From contig CACZVX010000012.1 of assembly GCA_902784755.1 (NCBI GenBank), positions 1 through 64,000 on the forward strand: a DNA stretch of 64,000 nucleotides. The letters run 5' to 3'. A program made the translations under genes and the position numbers. How positions within the stretch are numbered: the stretch's first letter is position 1; every line of letters starts with the position of its first letter. Of this stretch, positions 8,117-16,208 are shown in pieces. This DNA is from an uncultured Prevotellaceae bacterium (lineage in GTDB: Bacteria; Bacteroidota; Bacteroidia; Bacteroidales; Bacteroidaceae). Below the pieces are notes generated by a model. The model saw only the letters and a program-made list of their open reading frames with translations, ran no database searches and was not told where the DNA came from.

Positions 8117-10087
8117 ATGAAAGAGACGACCCTCCAAGAAACCAGCCGGGCTCATTTGTTGCGAATGACTGCCCGCAGAGTATTCACCGTCATACTCCTG
8201 ACGGTTGTATGCTCCACCACGTCTTATGGTCAGCAAGACCTTCAGCATAGCATTGACAGCATTAAAAAGGTTATCAGATATTACGACCAGAAAGACAGCG
8301 TCCATCTGTCGGCTGTCTGTCGAGGAAACCTGATGGTGATCTATTATAATAACTTCATGAACGACCAGTATATGGCCGAAGTGGACGACCATCTTAAATG
8401 GCTGGAAGAGAAAGGCGAGTGGAGTGTCTATTATTTTATACAGGGCATCAAGGTTCTCACCTTGATACATCAGGATAAAGTGCAGATGGCCACGCGTGAA
8501 GCGAAAACCATGATGGAGCATGCCCGTCAGCACCGACACGAAGGAGGACTGGCACTGGCCTACGTGGGAATGGCCGACATCTATAGTGCCACGGGTCGTT
8601 ACAAGGAGGCCTCTACGCAATATCAGAAAGCATTGGCTGCGAATACGAAGAAGAAAAATGAGTTGTATTCCACCGTGATGGACAATGCTTATATCATGCA
8701 GGCCAGTGCCTTGCAGCAACTGAATCAGAATGAAGAGCAGATTAAGCATTGCCGGGAATGGGAAGCATGGCTGCGTTCAGGGGTTGTGGGTGACGGTGAC
8801 TTCTTTCAATGCAGGCTAGCTAACTGCCAGTCTGTTTTGGCTGAGGCACTTACTGCCCTTGGCCGTTATGCCGAAGCTGAGAAATGTCTTCAGCGGAGTG
8901 CCGGCTATGCCTCGAAGGTGCAGGATCACGGACTGACCGTCTTAGCTATGTATAATCTGTGGGCATCGCGCAGTAGCTACCACCTGGCTCGTCAGCAGGC
9001 AAAGGAGGCGCTGGCGTGTCTCGACAGCATGAACCAATTGATGGGCGGCGAGAAAGGTGCAGAAATGCAGCGTGCCGATGCACTGGTGATGCTGGGAAGA
9101 GGCAAGGAAGGTGCGGATATTTATAAGCGGATTATAGCTGACAAGGACTCAGCCTTCAGTCACAACATGACCAAACAACTCGACGAGCTCAATGCCCTTT
9201 TTCGCTTGGATGAGCTTCAGATGCAGAACACCCTGCAGCGTACCCGTTTTGCTGTTGTTTTCATCCTTCTCACAGCCTTGGCGCTGATAGGTTTCCTTTT
9301 GTACCGTTTCTTTGCCGTCAGACGAATGGAGCGCCTGAAAGCCAAGAGTGAGCGGATGGAGAGTGAACTGCGCGTGGCTCACGAGATTCAGCTGGGTATG
9401 GTGCCAAGTGTTTTCCCCGCATTTCCTGATCATCCTGAAGTGGAAATCTATGCATCTGTCACACCGGCAAAAGAGGTGGGAGGCGATCTCTACGACTATG
9501 CCATCCACGGCGGTCATCTGTATTTCTGTCTCGGCGATGTCAGCGGCAAGGGTGTTCCGGCTTCGCTCCTTATGACCACCGCCATCAATCTGTTCCGTGT
9601 GGCATCGAGGCAGCAACTGGCACCAGTGGATATCGCTATGCAGATGAATGAGACGCTTACTGAGAACAATGACAGCGGCATGTTTGTCACGCTCTTCATC
9701 GGCAAGGTGGATTTGAAGACGGGACTGTTGGACTTCTGCAATTGCGGTCATAATCCCCCAGTCATTATCGCTGAAGGCAAACCGCGTCACATTGAGATGA
9801 AGACCAATATTCCCCTGGGAATTGTTCCAAGTTATAATTATCAGAACGAGACTTATGGCTGCATCACCGGCAAGCCTTTCTTCCTTTATACCGACGGACT
9901 GAATGAGGCCAAGAATGCTCAGGGCGAACAGTTCGGCTATCAGCATATCATTGATCTGCTGGCACAACACGCCTTTACTTCCTGTCAGGACACCATCGAA
10001 CTGATGAAGTCAGAGGTCAGCCTTCATGCCAGCGGGACAGAACAAAGCGATGACCTGACGATGCTCTGCCTGAAAATCAACAATTGA
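8117..10087 (+). CDS. TPR and SpoIIE-domain protein serine phosphatase
   Basis: Membrane-bound signalling protein of 656 residues. An N-terminal export signal (ARRVFTVILLTVVCSTTSYG) is followed by a periplasmic helical region with tetratricopeptide-like repeats (about 35-370; for example ALAYVGMADIYSATGRYKEA), one transmembrane helix (VVFILLTALALIGFLLYRFF, about 377-396), and a cytoplasmic PP2C/SpoIIE phosphatase domain (about 425-655; KEVGGDLYDY, LGDVSGKGVPASL, LYTDGLNEA, QSDDLTMLCL with metal-binding Asp residues). Such proteins dephosphorylate anti-sigma-factor antagonists. No partner kinase or antagonist is adjacent. Met at 8165, directly before the signal peptide, is an alternative start. 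Its stop lies 9 bp from that of the convergent thioredoxin gene. Confidence 0.88.
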   Translation: MKETTLQETSRAHLLRMTARRVFTVILLTVVCSTTSYGQQDLQHSIDSIKKVIRYYDQKDSVHLSAVCRGNLMVIYYNNFMNDQYMAEVDDHLKWLEEKGEWSVYYFIQGIKVLTLIHQDKVQMATREAKTMMEHARQHRHEGGLALAYVGMADIYSATGRYKEASTQYQKALAANTKKKNELYSTVMDNAYIMQASALQQLNQNEEQIKHCREWEAWLRSGVVGDGDFFQCRLANCQSVLAEALTALGRYAEAEKCLQRSAGYASKVQDHGLTVLAMYNLWASRSSYHLARQQAKEALACLDSMNQLMGGEKGAEMQRADALVMLGRGKEGADIYKRIIADKDSAFSHNMTKQLDELNALFRLDELQMQNTLQRTRFAVVFILLTALALIGFLLYRFFAVRRMERLKAKSERMESELRVAHEIQLGMVPSVFPAFPDHPEVEIYASVTPAKEVGGDLYDYAIHGGHLYFCLGDVSGKGVPASLLMTTAINLFRVASRQQLAPVDIAMQMNETLTENNDSGMFVTLFIGKVDLKTGLLDFCNCGHNPPVIIAEGKPRHIEMKTNIPLGIVPSYNYQNETYGCITGKPFFLYTDGLNEAKNAQGEQFGYQHIIDLLAQHAFTSCQDTIELMKSEVSLHASGTEQSDDLTMLCLKINN

Positions 10088-10096
10088 CAGATGCCT

Positions 10097-11275
10097 TCAA
10101 CGTGAAGACAGGTATTCATCCAGCTTCGGGAGAATTTCTTGGGGGTGGGCATGCACGATGATGTGCCCATCGCCGTCTAGCAGTACAGCCTGGGGGACGG
10201 CCCTGACATAATCGGAGGTCAGTCCGTTCACGTCAACGATGATGTCCCAGCCGACGCCGTGCTTTTGAAGGAAGTCCTGCAGTTTCTTTCCGCGCAGCCC
10301 TTCTCTTACGTTGACACCTACGACTTTCAGTCTTCCTGCATACTTTTTTGCCGCGGCAGCCAGTTCAGGCAGTCCTTCGATACAAGGGGCGCACCAGCTT
10401 CCCCAATAGTCCACCAGTACGGGAGTTCCCTTGCCTACAAAATCAGAAAGATGCACGAGGTCGCCTTCCGGCGTCTGACCTGCCACGTCGGTGAATTTCG
10501 CCCCCTTCGCTAAAATGCTGTTACGTCTTATCATTTCCTGAATATACTCCCTGAAAGAAAGCTGTGCGTATTCAGCGTTGCGCAAGGGACCCTGAATGTT
10601 GTCAAAGACTTCCATGGCGCGGTCGGGGGCTATCTCGTTGATATGTTCTTCCAATGCCATCAGAATCAACGCTTCCTCAGGTTTGTCCTGCAGAAATGTT
10701 TCGAAAACATTCATCTTGGCAGCAGAGTCGGCAGCATTGGATAAATTGGTTTTCAGTTTCACCCAACGGTCGTTGAGGGGCAGTCCGCTCACGGGGCGTC
10801 CCATGTCCTCATCCTTATTGACATCACCGGTCAAATGGATTTCACCCGGTTCGAGCAGGAAGTCCCTCACCTGCACGTTATGTTCGCTGTTCGAGCAATA
10901 TAAATAAACATGCGTCGGTGCGGTCGCGTCTTTCACCACTACGGTGAATTTCCCGTTTTCGACATTCGCTCTGGCCAGCACACTGTCACGATGCCAGTAA
11001 TCTAATACCTCTATCACCGGATTCCGGAAATCTATTCCGGTGAGGTCTCCGGTAATGATGCAGGAACGCTCGTCAGGAGTTTCCTGAACAATAGGCTGAT
11101 TCCTATGGGCGATTGCCAAAATGATATAGAGGACCATTAACACAGTGGCGGGGGCAATCAACAGATAACTCCCTTTGCTCTTCTTTCCCTTTTTCTGGTC
11201 AGTCCGCATCTTCCACCATCCCGCTATCATCAGAATGGCGGCAGCAATCGCCAGAATCGAAACAAACGCATTCAT
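10097..11275 (-). CDS. TlpA-like thioredoxin-fold protein, membrane anchored
   Basis: Protein of 392 residues with two N-terminal transmembrane helices (FVSILAIAAAILMIAGWW and YLLIAPATVLMVLYIILAIA), a beta-rich DUF4369-like domain (about 70-170), a helical linker, and a C-terminal TlpA/ResA thioredoxin domain with the redox motif WGSWCAPC followed by GLPELAAAAKKY. It should act in the periplasm as a thiol-disulfide oxidoreductase. It is monocistronic and convergent with the SpoIIE phosphatase gene. The two-helix anchor replaces the usual single signal or lipobox. Confidence 0.88.
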   Translation of the reverse strand: MNAFVSILAIAAAILMIAGWWKMRTDQKKGKKSKGSYLLIAPATVLMVLYIILAIAHRNQPIVQETPDERSCIITGDLTGIDFRNPVIEVLDYWHRDSVLARANVENGKFTVVVKDATAPTHVYLYCSNSEHNVQVRDFLLEPGEIHLTGDVNKDEDMGRPVSGLPLNDRWVKLKTNLSNAADSAAKMNVFETFLQDKPEEALILMALEEHINEIAPDRAMEVFDNIQGPLRNAEYAQLSFREYIQEMIRRNSILAKGAKFTDVAGQTPEGDLVHLSDFVGKGTPVLVDYWGSWCAPCIEGLPELAAAAKKYAGRLKVVGVNVREGLRGKKLQDFLQKHGVGWDIIVDVNGLTSDYVRAVPQAVLLDGDGHIIVHAHPQEILPKLDEYLSSR

Positions 11276-11312
11276 AAAATAGTAATTAAACGGTTAATAA
11301 CAAAGTCGTCCG

Positions 11313-11320
11313 CAAAAATA
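11313..11320 (-). promoter_or_regulatory. -7 box upstream of thioredoxin gene
   Basis: Reads TATTTTTG on the minus strand, about 38 bp before the start at 11275. It matches the Bacteroidetes consensus. Confidence 0.5.
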
Positions 11321-11395
11321 AGAACTTTTTTCGAACAGATGAATTTTTTTGTGGAAAAAGCATGATTTTATATATTATTTCAGCATTTTTTTTCT

Positions 11396-11403
11396 TATCT
11401 TTG
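11396..11403 (+). promoter_or_regulatory. -7 box upstream of GH43-CBM gene
   Basis: TATCTTTG followed by CA. It lies inside the longest possible open frame, which opens at 11349, and so supports the downstream start at 11439. Confidence 0.65.
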
Positions 11404-11438
11404 CACCACGAAACCTAAGAACTTATTATTACTTATTG

Positions 11439-13187
11439 ATGAAGTACAAAAAAATTTTTCTGACCGCTGCCGTCATGGCTGGCAGTATAACGATGATGGC
11501 GCAGACACTAGCTACCGACTATAAGGGTTCGGGCAACAACAACCCCATCAGTTCTAACATCTTCTGCGCCGACCCAACGGGTCTGGAGTACAATGGACGC
11601 CTGTATGTGTATGGCTCGAACGACCATCAGGAGTTTATGGCCAATGGAAAGAAGGGTGACAACACCTACGGCAACATCAAATCGATAGTTGTCTTTTCCA
11701 CCGCCGATATGGTGAACTGGACCTTCCACGGCACCATCGACACGAAGAAGATCTGCAGCGGCTGGGTGACCAATCCGTGGTATAAGGGCTATGGGGTCTC
11801 GTGGGCACCTTCGGTTACGTGGCGTACTAACCCTGAAACGGGCGAGGATGAGTTCTTCCTATACTTCTGTAACTCGAGTCACGGCGTTGGCGTACTGAAG
11901 GCCAATTCGCCTATTGGTCCTTTTAAGTCGCCGAACCAGGAACTGATGATTCATTACGACACTCCAGGTGCAAACCCGCAGGGTACCAATGCCAATTTTG
12001 ACCCGGGTGTGACCATCGATGACAACGGAGTGGGCTGGATTTCCTTTGGTGGCCTTGGTCCCAGTGAGATAATGCCCGAAGCTGCCCGCATTATAAAACT
12101 GAAGCCCTCGATGACCGAGGTAGACGGCTCTGCTGTCAAGATACACGCACCCTACCACTTTGAAGCCAACGAGTTGAACGTCATCGGCGGCAAATATGTC
12201 TATACCTACTGTTCGAACTGGGCAAATCGTGACAACAACCAATGGAACGCCTACAAGAGTGAGCATAACATCAGCGTAAGTGCTCCTGGCGGCGGCACCA
12301 TGTGCTATATGGTTAGCGACAACCCTCTTGATCCTGATTCATGGGTATATAGAGATTTCTATGGTCCAGGCGTAGGAGGCAACAACCACTCGCATCTGCA
12401 GAAGTTTCAGGGCAAGTACTATCATCTGTACCACAACCACGGTGATATTCTGTTGAACGCTATGAAAAAAGAGGGTGAGGTAGATGCAAGTGCCGGCGAC
12501 TACCGTTCTATCTGCGTGAACCAGACCACGGTGAACGAAACAACGGCAACCATAAGCCGCGTTACCCAGAACAGCGAGGGCGTCAAGCAGATAAAGAAAC
12601 TAAATCCCTACGAATGGCAGGAGGCCGAGACGATGGCCAGTTGTCGTGGTGTGGGCTATGAGGACTATACTAACATCAAAAAGAATACAAGAATCAACAC
12701 TCTGGGCAACGATGCCTCCATTAACATGCAGGTGAAGTTGAAGGCTGGCTCGTGGATTAACGTCCGTGGTATCAATTACGGAACGACTGGCGCCTCTAAG
12801 TTCACGCTTCGTGCCAAGGGCATGGGCAAGATGGAACTGCGCAACGGTTCCAGTCCCCGTACAAAGGTGACCACCATCGAGTTCTCTTCGACAGAGATGG
12901 AAGAGCAGACTTTTGACATCCCTGAAGGCAAGCTGAAGGGTGGGAAGGAAAACCTTTATTTCGTTGTCACAGATGCCACAGACTTCTACGTAGATGCCTG
13001 GCAGTTTACGGAGGCACAGCCCGACGGCATCGTTGAGACCGTGAGCAGCCCCACCGTTCAGCGTCGGCATTACGACCTTTCTGGCCGCCGCCTGTCAGAC
13101 GTCGGCCAGCATCATGGCATCGTCGTTGAGCAGTATATCGACGGGAACGGTGTGACTCACCATCGCAAGCGCGTTTCTGGTAATTAA
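11439..13187 (+). CDS. GH43 glycoside hydrolase with C-terminal CBM6-like domain
   Basis: Secreted enzyme of 583 residues. The start at 11439 (signal peptide MKYKKIFLTAAVMAGSITMM, then AQ) is preferred over 11349 because the -7 box lies between them. A five-bladed GH43 domain (about 25-385) shows the three acids in context: FCADPTGLEYNGRLY (base), NFDPGVTIDDNG (pKa modulator) and HFEANELNV (acid). A CBM6-like module follows (about 395-530; YEWQEAETMASCRGVG ... DFYVDAWQF), then a tail beginning HYDLSGRRLSD that resembles a type IX secretion or sorting tail. Likely beta-xylosidase or alpha-L-arabinofuranosidase on arabinoxylan. It is a single-gene unit. Confidence 0.88.
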   Translation: MKYKKIFLTAAVMAGSITMMAQTLATDYKGSGNNNPISSNIFCADPTGLEYNGRLYVYGSNDHQEFMANGKKGDNTYGNIKSIVVFSTADMVNWTFHGTIDTKKICSGWVTNPWYKGYGVSWAPSVTWRTNPETGEDEFFLYFCNSSHGVGVLKANSPIGPFKSPNQELMIHYDTPGANPQGTNANFDPGVTIDDNGVGWISFGGLGPSEIMPEAARIIKLKPSMTEVDGSAVKIHAPYHFEANELNVIGGKYVYTYCSNWANRDNNQWNAYKSEHNISVSAPGGGTMCYMVSDNPLDPDSWVYRDFYGPGVGGNNHSHLQKFQGKYYHLYHNHGDILLNAMKKEGEVDASAGDYRSICVNQTTVNETTATISRVTQNSEGVKQIKKLNPYEWQEAETMASCRGVGYEDYTNIKKNTRINTLGNDASINMQVKLKAGSWINVRGINYGTTGASKFTLRAKGMGKMELRNGSSPRTKVTTIEFSSTEMEEQTFDIPEGKLKGGKENLYFVVTDATDFYVDAWQFTEAQPDGIVETVSSPTVQRRHYDLSGRRLSDVGQHHGIVVEQYIDGNGVTHHRKRVSGN

Positions 13188-13226
13188 TTGTAACTTACGC
13201 AACTATAACCTATAACACAAACCGAT

Positions 13227-13456
13227 ATGAAAGGAGTTAATATCTACGAAGAAGCCAGCCGCTGCCTGCTGTGCCAGGATGCACCCTGTACGAAAGCCTG
13301 TCAGCATGGCGACCCCGCGCGTGCCATCCGCGCCATCCGTTTCGACAACGCTAAGTTGGCTGCGCGCTGGATAGCCGACTGCACCTCTGCCGCCTCGTCT
13401 GTCCCACAGGTGCCATCACGCTCGCCAATCGTATTCCGAAAAAAGAAGGGCGGTAA
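13227..13456 (+). pseudogene. Ferredoxin-domain (PreA-like) gene, internally deleted and frameshifted
   Basis: The first 50 or so codons match the N-terminal cysteine-rich domain of dihydropyrimidine-dehydrogenase or glutamate-synthase-like proteins (EEASRCLLCQDAPCTKACQHG, then DPARAIRAIRFDN). Just after WIADCT the reading moves to another frame, which encodes the end of a 4Fe-4S domain (LCRLVCPTGAITLANRIPKK) and stops at 13456. The central FAD or TIM-barrel region of the roughly 400-residue relatives is absent. The uninterrupted 95-codon frame to 13514 therefore ends in nonsense and in a dispersed repeat. PreA-like identity is an inference; two joined ends of a ferredoxin-type protein are what the sequence shows. 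Confidence 0.6.
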
Positions 13457-13480
13457 GAAGTGGTTGGACGACTCGCGTCT

Positions 13481-13539
13481 GGTAGGTGAGCGCAGTTCGG
13501 GAATCTCGGCATAGCTCAAGCAAGTTTGGCTCTGCGCTC
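13481..13539. repeat. Dispersed repeat with inverted ends
   Basis: GAGCGCAG (13488-13495) and CTGCGCTC (13532-13539) form an 8-bp inverted repeat around an imperfect loop. The first 24 bp (13481-13504) recur in inverted orientation at 54017-54040 with 21 of 24 identities, inside the GH95 gene. This looks like a member of a dispersed repeat family. Confidence 0.6.
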
Positions 13540-13636
13540 GTTAGCACAACTTTGCAACCGATTAAACTTTATTACCGAAATGCCGATACCAAAGAAGGAA
13601 AAATGATGTTTTTTTCATTTTTCTCTGATTTCGTGT

Positions 13637-13672
13637 AGTTTTTAGTACCCTTTTGCGTCTAATGGGCAAAAA
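13637..13672 (+). promoter_or_regulatory. Putative ECF-sigma promoter of first sigma module
   Basis: The block GTTTTTAGTACCC-TTTTGCGTCTAAT-GGGCAAAA closely resembles the block at 15250-15286 ahead of the second module (shared GTTTTT, TGCG-CTAAT, GCAAAA) at a similar distance, about 40 bp, from the start codon. It is not the usual TAnnTTTG box, so an autoregulated ECF promoter is the best guess. Confidence 0.5.
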
Positions 13673-13693
13673 GGATTCAAAAACAGTAAGACA

Positions 13694-14173
13694 ATGAACG
13701 TTTTAGAACAACAGTTTGCGCAAACCGTTAAAGAACAAAAGAGCACCATCTACACAGTGTGCTACATGTTCTCACAGGATGCCGACGAAGTGAACGACCT
13801 GTTCCAGGAGGTACTAGTCAATCTTTGGAAAGGCTTCGAAAGCTTCAAGCATCAAAGTAACATCAGAACGTGGATCTATCGCGTCGCCCTCAACACCTGT
13901 ATCTCTATCGACAGAAAGAAACGGCGCTCGGCAGAAGTCCGGCTGACAATGGACATCAACCTCTTTGAAGACCGCGATGAGGACACCAAGCAAGTGGATA
14001 TGCTCCACAAGCGGATCTCGAAATTGCAGCCCTTCGACCGCGCGATCGTCCTGCTCTGGCTCGAGAACCTATCGTACGAGGAGATCGGACAGATTGTCGG
14101 CATCAGCACGAAGAACGTCAGTGTTCGCCTGTTTAGAATCAGAGAGCAATTAAAACAAATGTCAAACGATTAA
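13694..14173 (+). CDS. ECF-type RNA polymerase sigma factor (module 1)
   Basis: Cytoplasmic sigma factor of 159 residues. Region 2 spans about 15-80 (YTVCYMFSQDADEVNDLFQE, then VLVNLWKGFESFK and TWIYRVALNTCISIDRKK). Region 4 spans about 105-155 (LQPFDRAIVLLWLENLSYEE, IGISTKNVSVRLFRIREQL). It should direct RNA polymerase to a small regulon, probably including itself. A coiled-coil membrane protein follows after 13 bp and is its likely anti-sigma partner. A clear paralogue lies at 15693. Confidence 0.92.
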   Translation: MNVLEQQFAQTVKEQKSTIYTVCYMFSQDADEVNDLFQEVLVNLWKGFESFKHQSNIRTWIYRVALNTCISIDRKKRRSAEVRLTMDINLFEDRDEDTKQVDMLHKRISKLQPFDRAIVLLWLENLSYEEIGQIVGISTKNVSVRLFRIREQLKQMSND

Positions 14174-14186
14174 AAAATTACCCATT

Positions 14187-14861
14187 ATGAACGTTTCAAA
14201 TAAACAAGAGCAAAATGAGTTTACTCATTCTGCCGAGTGCGAGGAAGGTGCAACGAAGTTGAACAACGAATTACAGAACACTCAGACAGATATGGAGTTA
14301 GAGAATATGCGTCAGCAGATGAATACGCTGAAGAAGAAACTGGAAAAGCAGGAGATTGTGAACGACCGCATGATCCGCCATTCGATGAAGAAAACTGCTG
14401 GTAACATCAGTCGCAGGTATTACGTGATTATGGCAGTTTGCTTGTTGATGATTCCCTATGGTTATTGGGCATTCGTCATGCTGAACGGTTTCTCCATTCC
14501 ATTCTGGATTTTCACCTGCATCGTTATGCTGGTTAGCGGAGGAGGCACCTATTATAATAGCAGGAACCTGAGCGATTCGAATATGATGACCAATAATCTT
14601 GTGGATGTCCGTCGCCGTATGGCCCGTGCCAAGAAGTTCGATGCCAACTGGCTCTTAATCGGCATTCCTCTCATTATCGTTTTTCTTGGCTGGTTTATGT
14701 ATGAGTCTTATCTGCTTCATCAAGATGCCTTTTTCAATGGACTCTTCTGGGCTGGATGTATCGGAGGCGTCATTGGAGCCATCTGTGGATTCTCACTCCA
14801 CTTCAGGACCCAGCGTCAGTATCAGGAGATTATCGACCAGATTAGCGAAGTGACCGAATAG
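14187..14861 (+). CDS. Coiled-coil membrane protein, putative anti-sigma factor (module 1)
   Basis: Protein of 224 residues. A charged, Gln/Glu-rich N-terminal region with a predicted coiled coil (about 30-65; ENMRQQMNTLKKKLEKQE) is followed by four hydrophobic segments in two pairs (about 80-100, 103-125, 155-175, 185-207) and a short C-terminal helix. The layout matches the protein at 16209, which also follows a sigma gene, although sequence identity is low. A membrane anti-sigma role is inferred from position and topology only; no zinc-binding HxxxCxxC motif is seen. Confidence 0.7.
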   Translation: MNVSNKQEQNEFTHSAECEEGATKLNNELQNTQTDMELENMRQQMNTLKKKLEKQEIVNDRMIRHSMKKTAGNISRRYYVIMAVCLLMIPYGYWAFVMLNGFSIPFWIFTCIVMLVSGGGTYYNSRNLSDSNMMTNNLVDVRRRMARAKKFDANWLLIGIPLIIVFLGWFMYESYLLHQDAFFNGLFWAGCIGGVIGAICGFSLHFRTQRQYQEIIDQISEVTE

Positions 14862-14887
14862 CTATGTGGAAAGTCGCATAACGTCCA

Positions 14888-14908
14888 TTTTTTACAAGTC
14901 GGTTGCAA
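14888..14908 (+). repeat. 21-bp repeat after sigma module 1
   Basis: TTTTTTACAAG-T-CGGTTGCAA, repeated at 16783-16803 after module 2 with one difference (C for T). Both copies lie within 30 bp of the stop codon of the membrane-protein gene. Confidence 0.7.
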
Positions 14909-14938
14909 GCGGTATACGTACCTTTGCAACCGATTTTT
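14900..14938 (+). terminator. Terminator of sigma module 1
   Basis: Nine-bp stem CGGTTGCAA (14900-14908) and TTGCAACCG (14924-14932) around a 15-nt loop, followed by a T run. The same GGTTGCAA half-sites recur near 13552 and 16795. Confidence 0.75.
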
Positions 14939-14940
14939 AA

Positions 14941-15315
14941 TTGATGGAGATAATAAGGAGCATAAAGCACTTGTCGTGATTGACATTCTGAACGGGAAAG
15001 CCGCCGGATAGCAAAAGTTTTTAATTGTATGGAGATGATCAACGCCACCAAGAGTAAGTACAAAGGCACGGGAGCCGGTAAGGAGGCTATTGGACGTATG
15101 TAGGATTAAGAAAATTCTTTATTTATGAGGCCGGTTTCAAAAATAGTTTTTATCTTTGTGCAGTAAAAGAAAAGTTGCTGAAAACCTATGGGAAACAGGC
15201 TTTAGGCGGAATGGAATGATCATCGGGCAAATTATTTTTCCTGTTTAATGTAAGTTTTTTGTTTCCTCTGCGACTAATAGAGCAAAACGTTTAATTAATC
15301 AGAGGAGACAAAACA
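14941..15315. other. Intergenic region ahead of DUF3836-like gene
   Basis: About 375 bp with no convincing gene. A 24-codon open frame (15030-15104, starting MEMINATKSKYKG) and a short run reading VVIDILNGKAAG in another frame may be debris of a lost gene. A TATCTTTG box lies at 15151-15158 and an ECF-like block at 15250-15286, so the downstream gene may have two promoters. Confidence 0.4.
15250..15286 (+). promoter_or_regulatory. Putative ECF-sigma promoter of second sigma module
   Basis: GTAAGTTTTTTG...CCTCTGCGACTAATAG...GCAAAACG matches the block upstream of the first sigma gene (13637-13672) in order and spacing. The start codon at 15316 lies about 46 bp after the GCG. Confidence 0.5.
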
Positions 15316-15681
15316 ATGAAAAGAACAGTGATGATGGTGGCGATGGCATTATTCATGTCGGTGACCACAAAGATGTTTGCATGGACGGGAAACTGTAAGT
15401 ACCAGTACGATTACAAGAACCGGCTTGTGAAGAAAGAACTGATGAAATGGAGCGAGCGGGAATCAAAGTGGGAGGAAAGCCTCTGCTGGAACTACACTTA
15501 CAATGAGGATGGGCTGACAGTGGTTGAGTTGAATAAGTGGAATGCTCAAACAAAATCGTTTAGCCAGCCTGTGAACAAAATGGTGTATCGTCATCAAGAA
15601 GGTAATGTATCTCTTTTGGAAGTCTATATTTGGAACAAGACGACAAAGGAATTTGTTCTTGAAAAAGTGATAAATGCTTAA
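15316..15681 (+). CDS. Small secreted DUF3836-like protein
   Basis: Exported protein of 121 residues. A signal peptide (MKRTVMMVAMALFMSVTTKM, then FA) is followed by Trp- and Tyr-rich repeats of a beta-hairpin type (KYQYDYKNRLVKKELMKW, WNYTYNEDGLTVVELNKW, NKMVYRHQEGNVSLLEVYIW). This resembles DUF3836 proteins of Bacteroides and Prevotella, whose function is unknown. It is the first gene downstream of the ECF-like promoter and is followed 11 bp later by the second sigma factor, so it may be an envelope protein monitored or produced by that regulon. The family call is moderate. Confidence 0.65.
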   Translation: MKRTVMMVAMALFMSVTTKMFAWTGNCKYQYDYKNRLVKKELMKWSERESKWEESLCWNYTYNEDGLTVVELNKWNAQTKSFSQPVNKMVYRHQEGNVSLLEVYIWNKTTKEFVLEKVINA

Positions 15682-15692
15682 AGACTGCTTTT

Positions 15693-16196
15693 ATGGACGA
15701 GCAAGAACAACAGTTTCTCAATATGCTGGACCAGTTCCGGCCTGTCATCAACAAGGTGTGCTTTATGTATGCCACCAACGATGAACCGCTGGGAGATCTC
15801 TATCAGGAGGTGGTGCTGCAGCTGTGGAAGGCATTTCCCCGCTTCCGTGGCGAGAGCAAGATGAGCACGTGGGTGTATCGAATAGCTATGAACACCTGCG
15901 TCTCAAACCTCCGTCATCGCAACGTGCGTCCGCAGACAAGCTCCCTTCGTCTTCCCCATGGGGGAGAGCCCTTCTCCCGACTGTTATACGATGACGATGA
16001 CGAGCAGGAACAGGAAAACCTCCGCGAACTCTATCGGCTTATCGGTGAGTTGGGCAAACTGGAACGTGCCATCATACTATTATGGCTCGACGAAAAGAGT
16101 TATGAGGAAATTGCGGAGATACTCAACCTGTCGGCCTCTAATGTGGGTGTGCGCATCAACCGCATTAAGGAAAAACTAAGGAGAATTAAGCATTAA
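15693..16196 (+). CDS. ECF-type RNA polymerase sigma factor (module 2)
   Basis: Sigma factor of 167 residues, paralogous to the one at 13694. Region 2: INKVCFMYATNDEPLGDLYQ, TWVYRIAMNTCVSNLRHR. Region 4: LERAIILLWLDEKSYEEIAE, NLSASNVGVRINRIKEKL. The linker is about nine residues longer than in its paralogue and contains SSLRLPHGGEPFSRL, encoded by a near-palindrome (15951-15966) that looks like an inserted repeat. The gene ends in a short heptamer repeat (ATTAAGC twice). The coiled-coil membrane protein gene follows after 12 bp. Confidence 0.92.
   Translation: MDEQEQQFLNMLDQFRPVINKVCFMYATNDEPLGDLYQEVVLQLWKAFPRFRGESKMSTWVYRIAMNTCVSNLRHRNVRPQTSSLRLPHGGEPFSRLLYDDDDEQEQENLRELYRLIGELGKLERAIILLWLDEKSYEEIAEILNLSASNVGVRINRIKEKLRRIKH
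15941..15976. repeat. Palindromic element inside sigma-factor linker
   Basis: CTTCCCCATGGGGGAG (15951-15966) is a near-perfect palindrome flanked by CTCCC and TCTCCC. It is translated in frame as part of a linker that the paralogous sigma factor lacks. It resembles the GC-rich palindromes at 22421 and 49384. Confidence 0.5.
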
Positions 16197-16208
16197 GCAT
16201 CAAACATT

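Noticed and set aside
11349..11438. N-terminal extension of the GH43-CBM protein
   Set aside because: The TATCTTTG promoter box lies inside it and a standard signal peptide starts at 11439.
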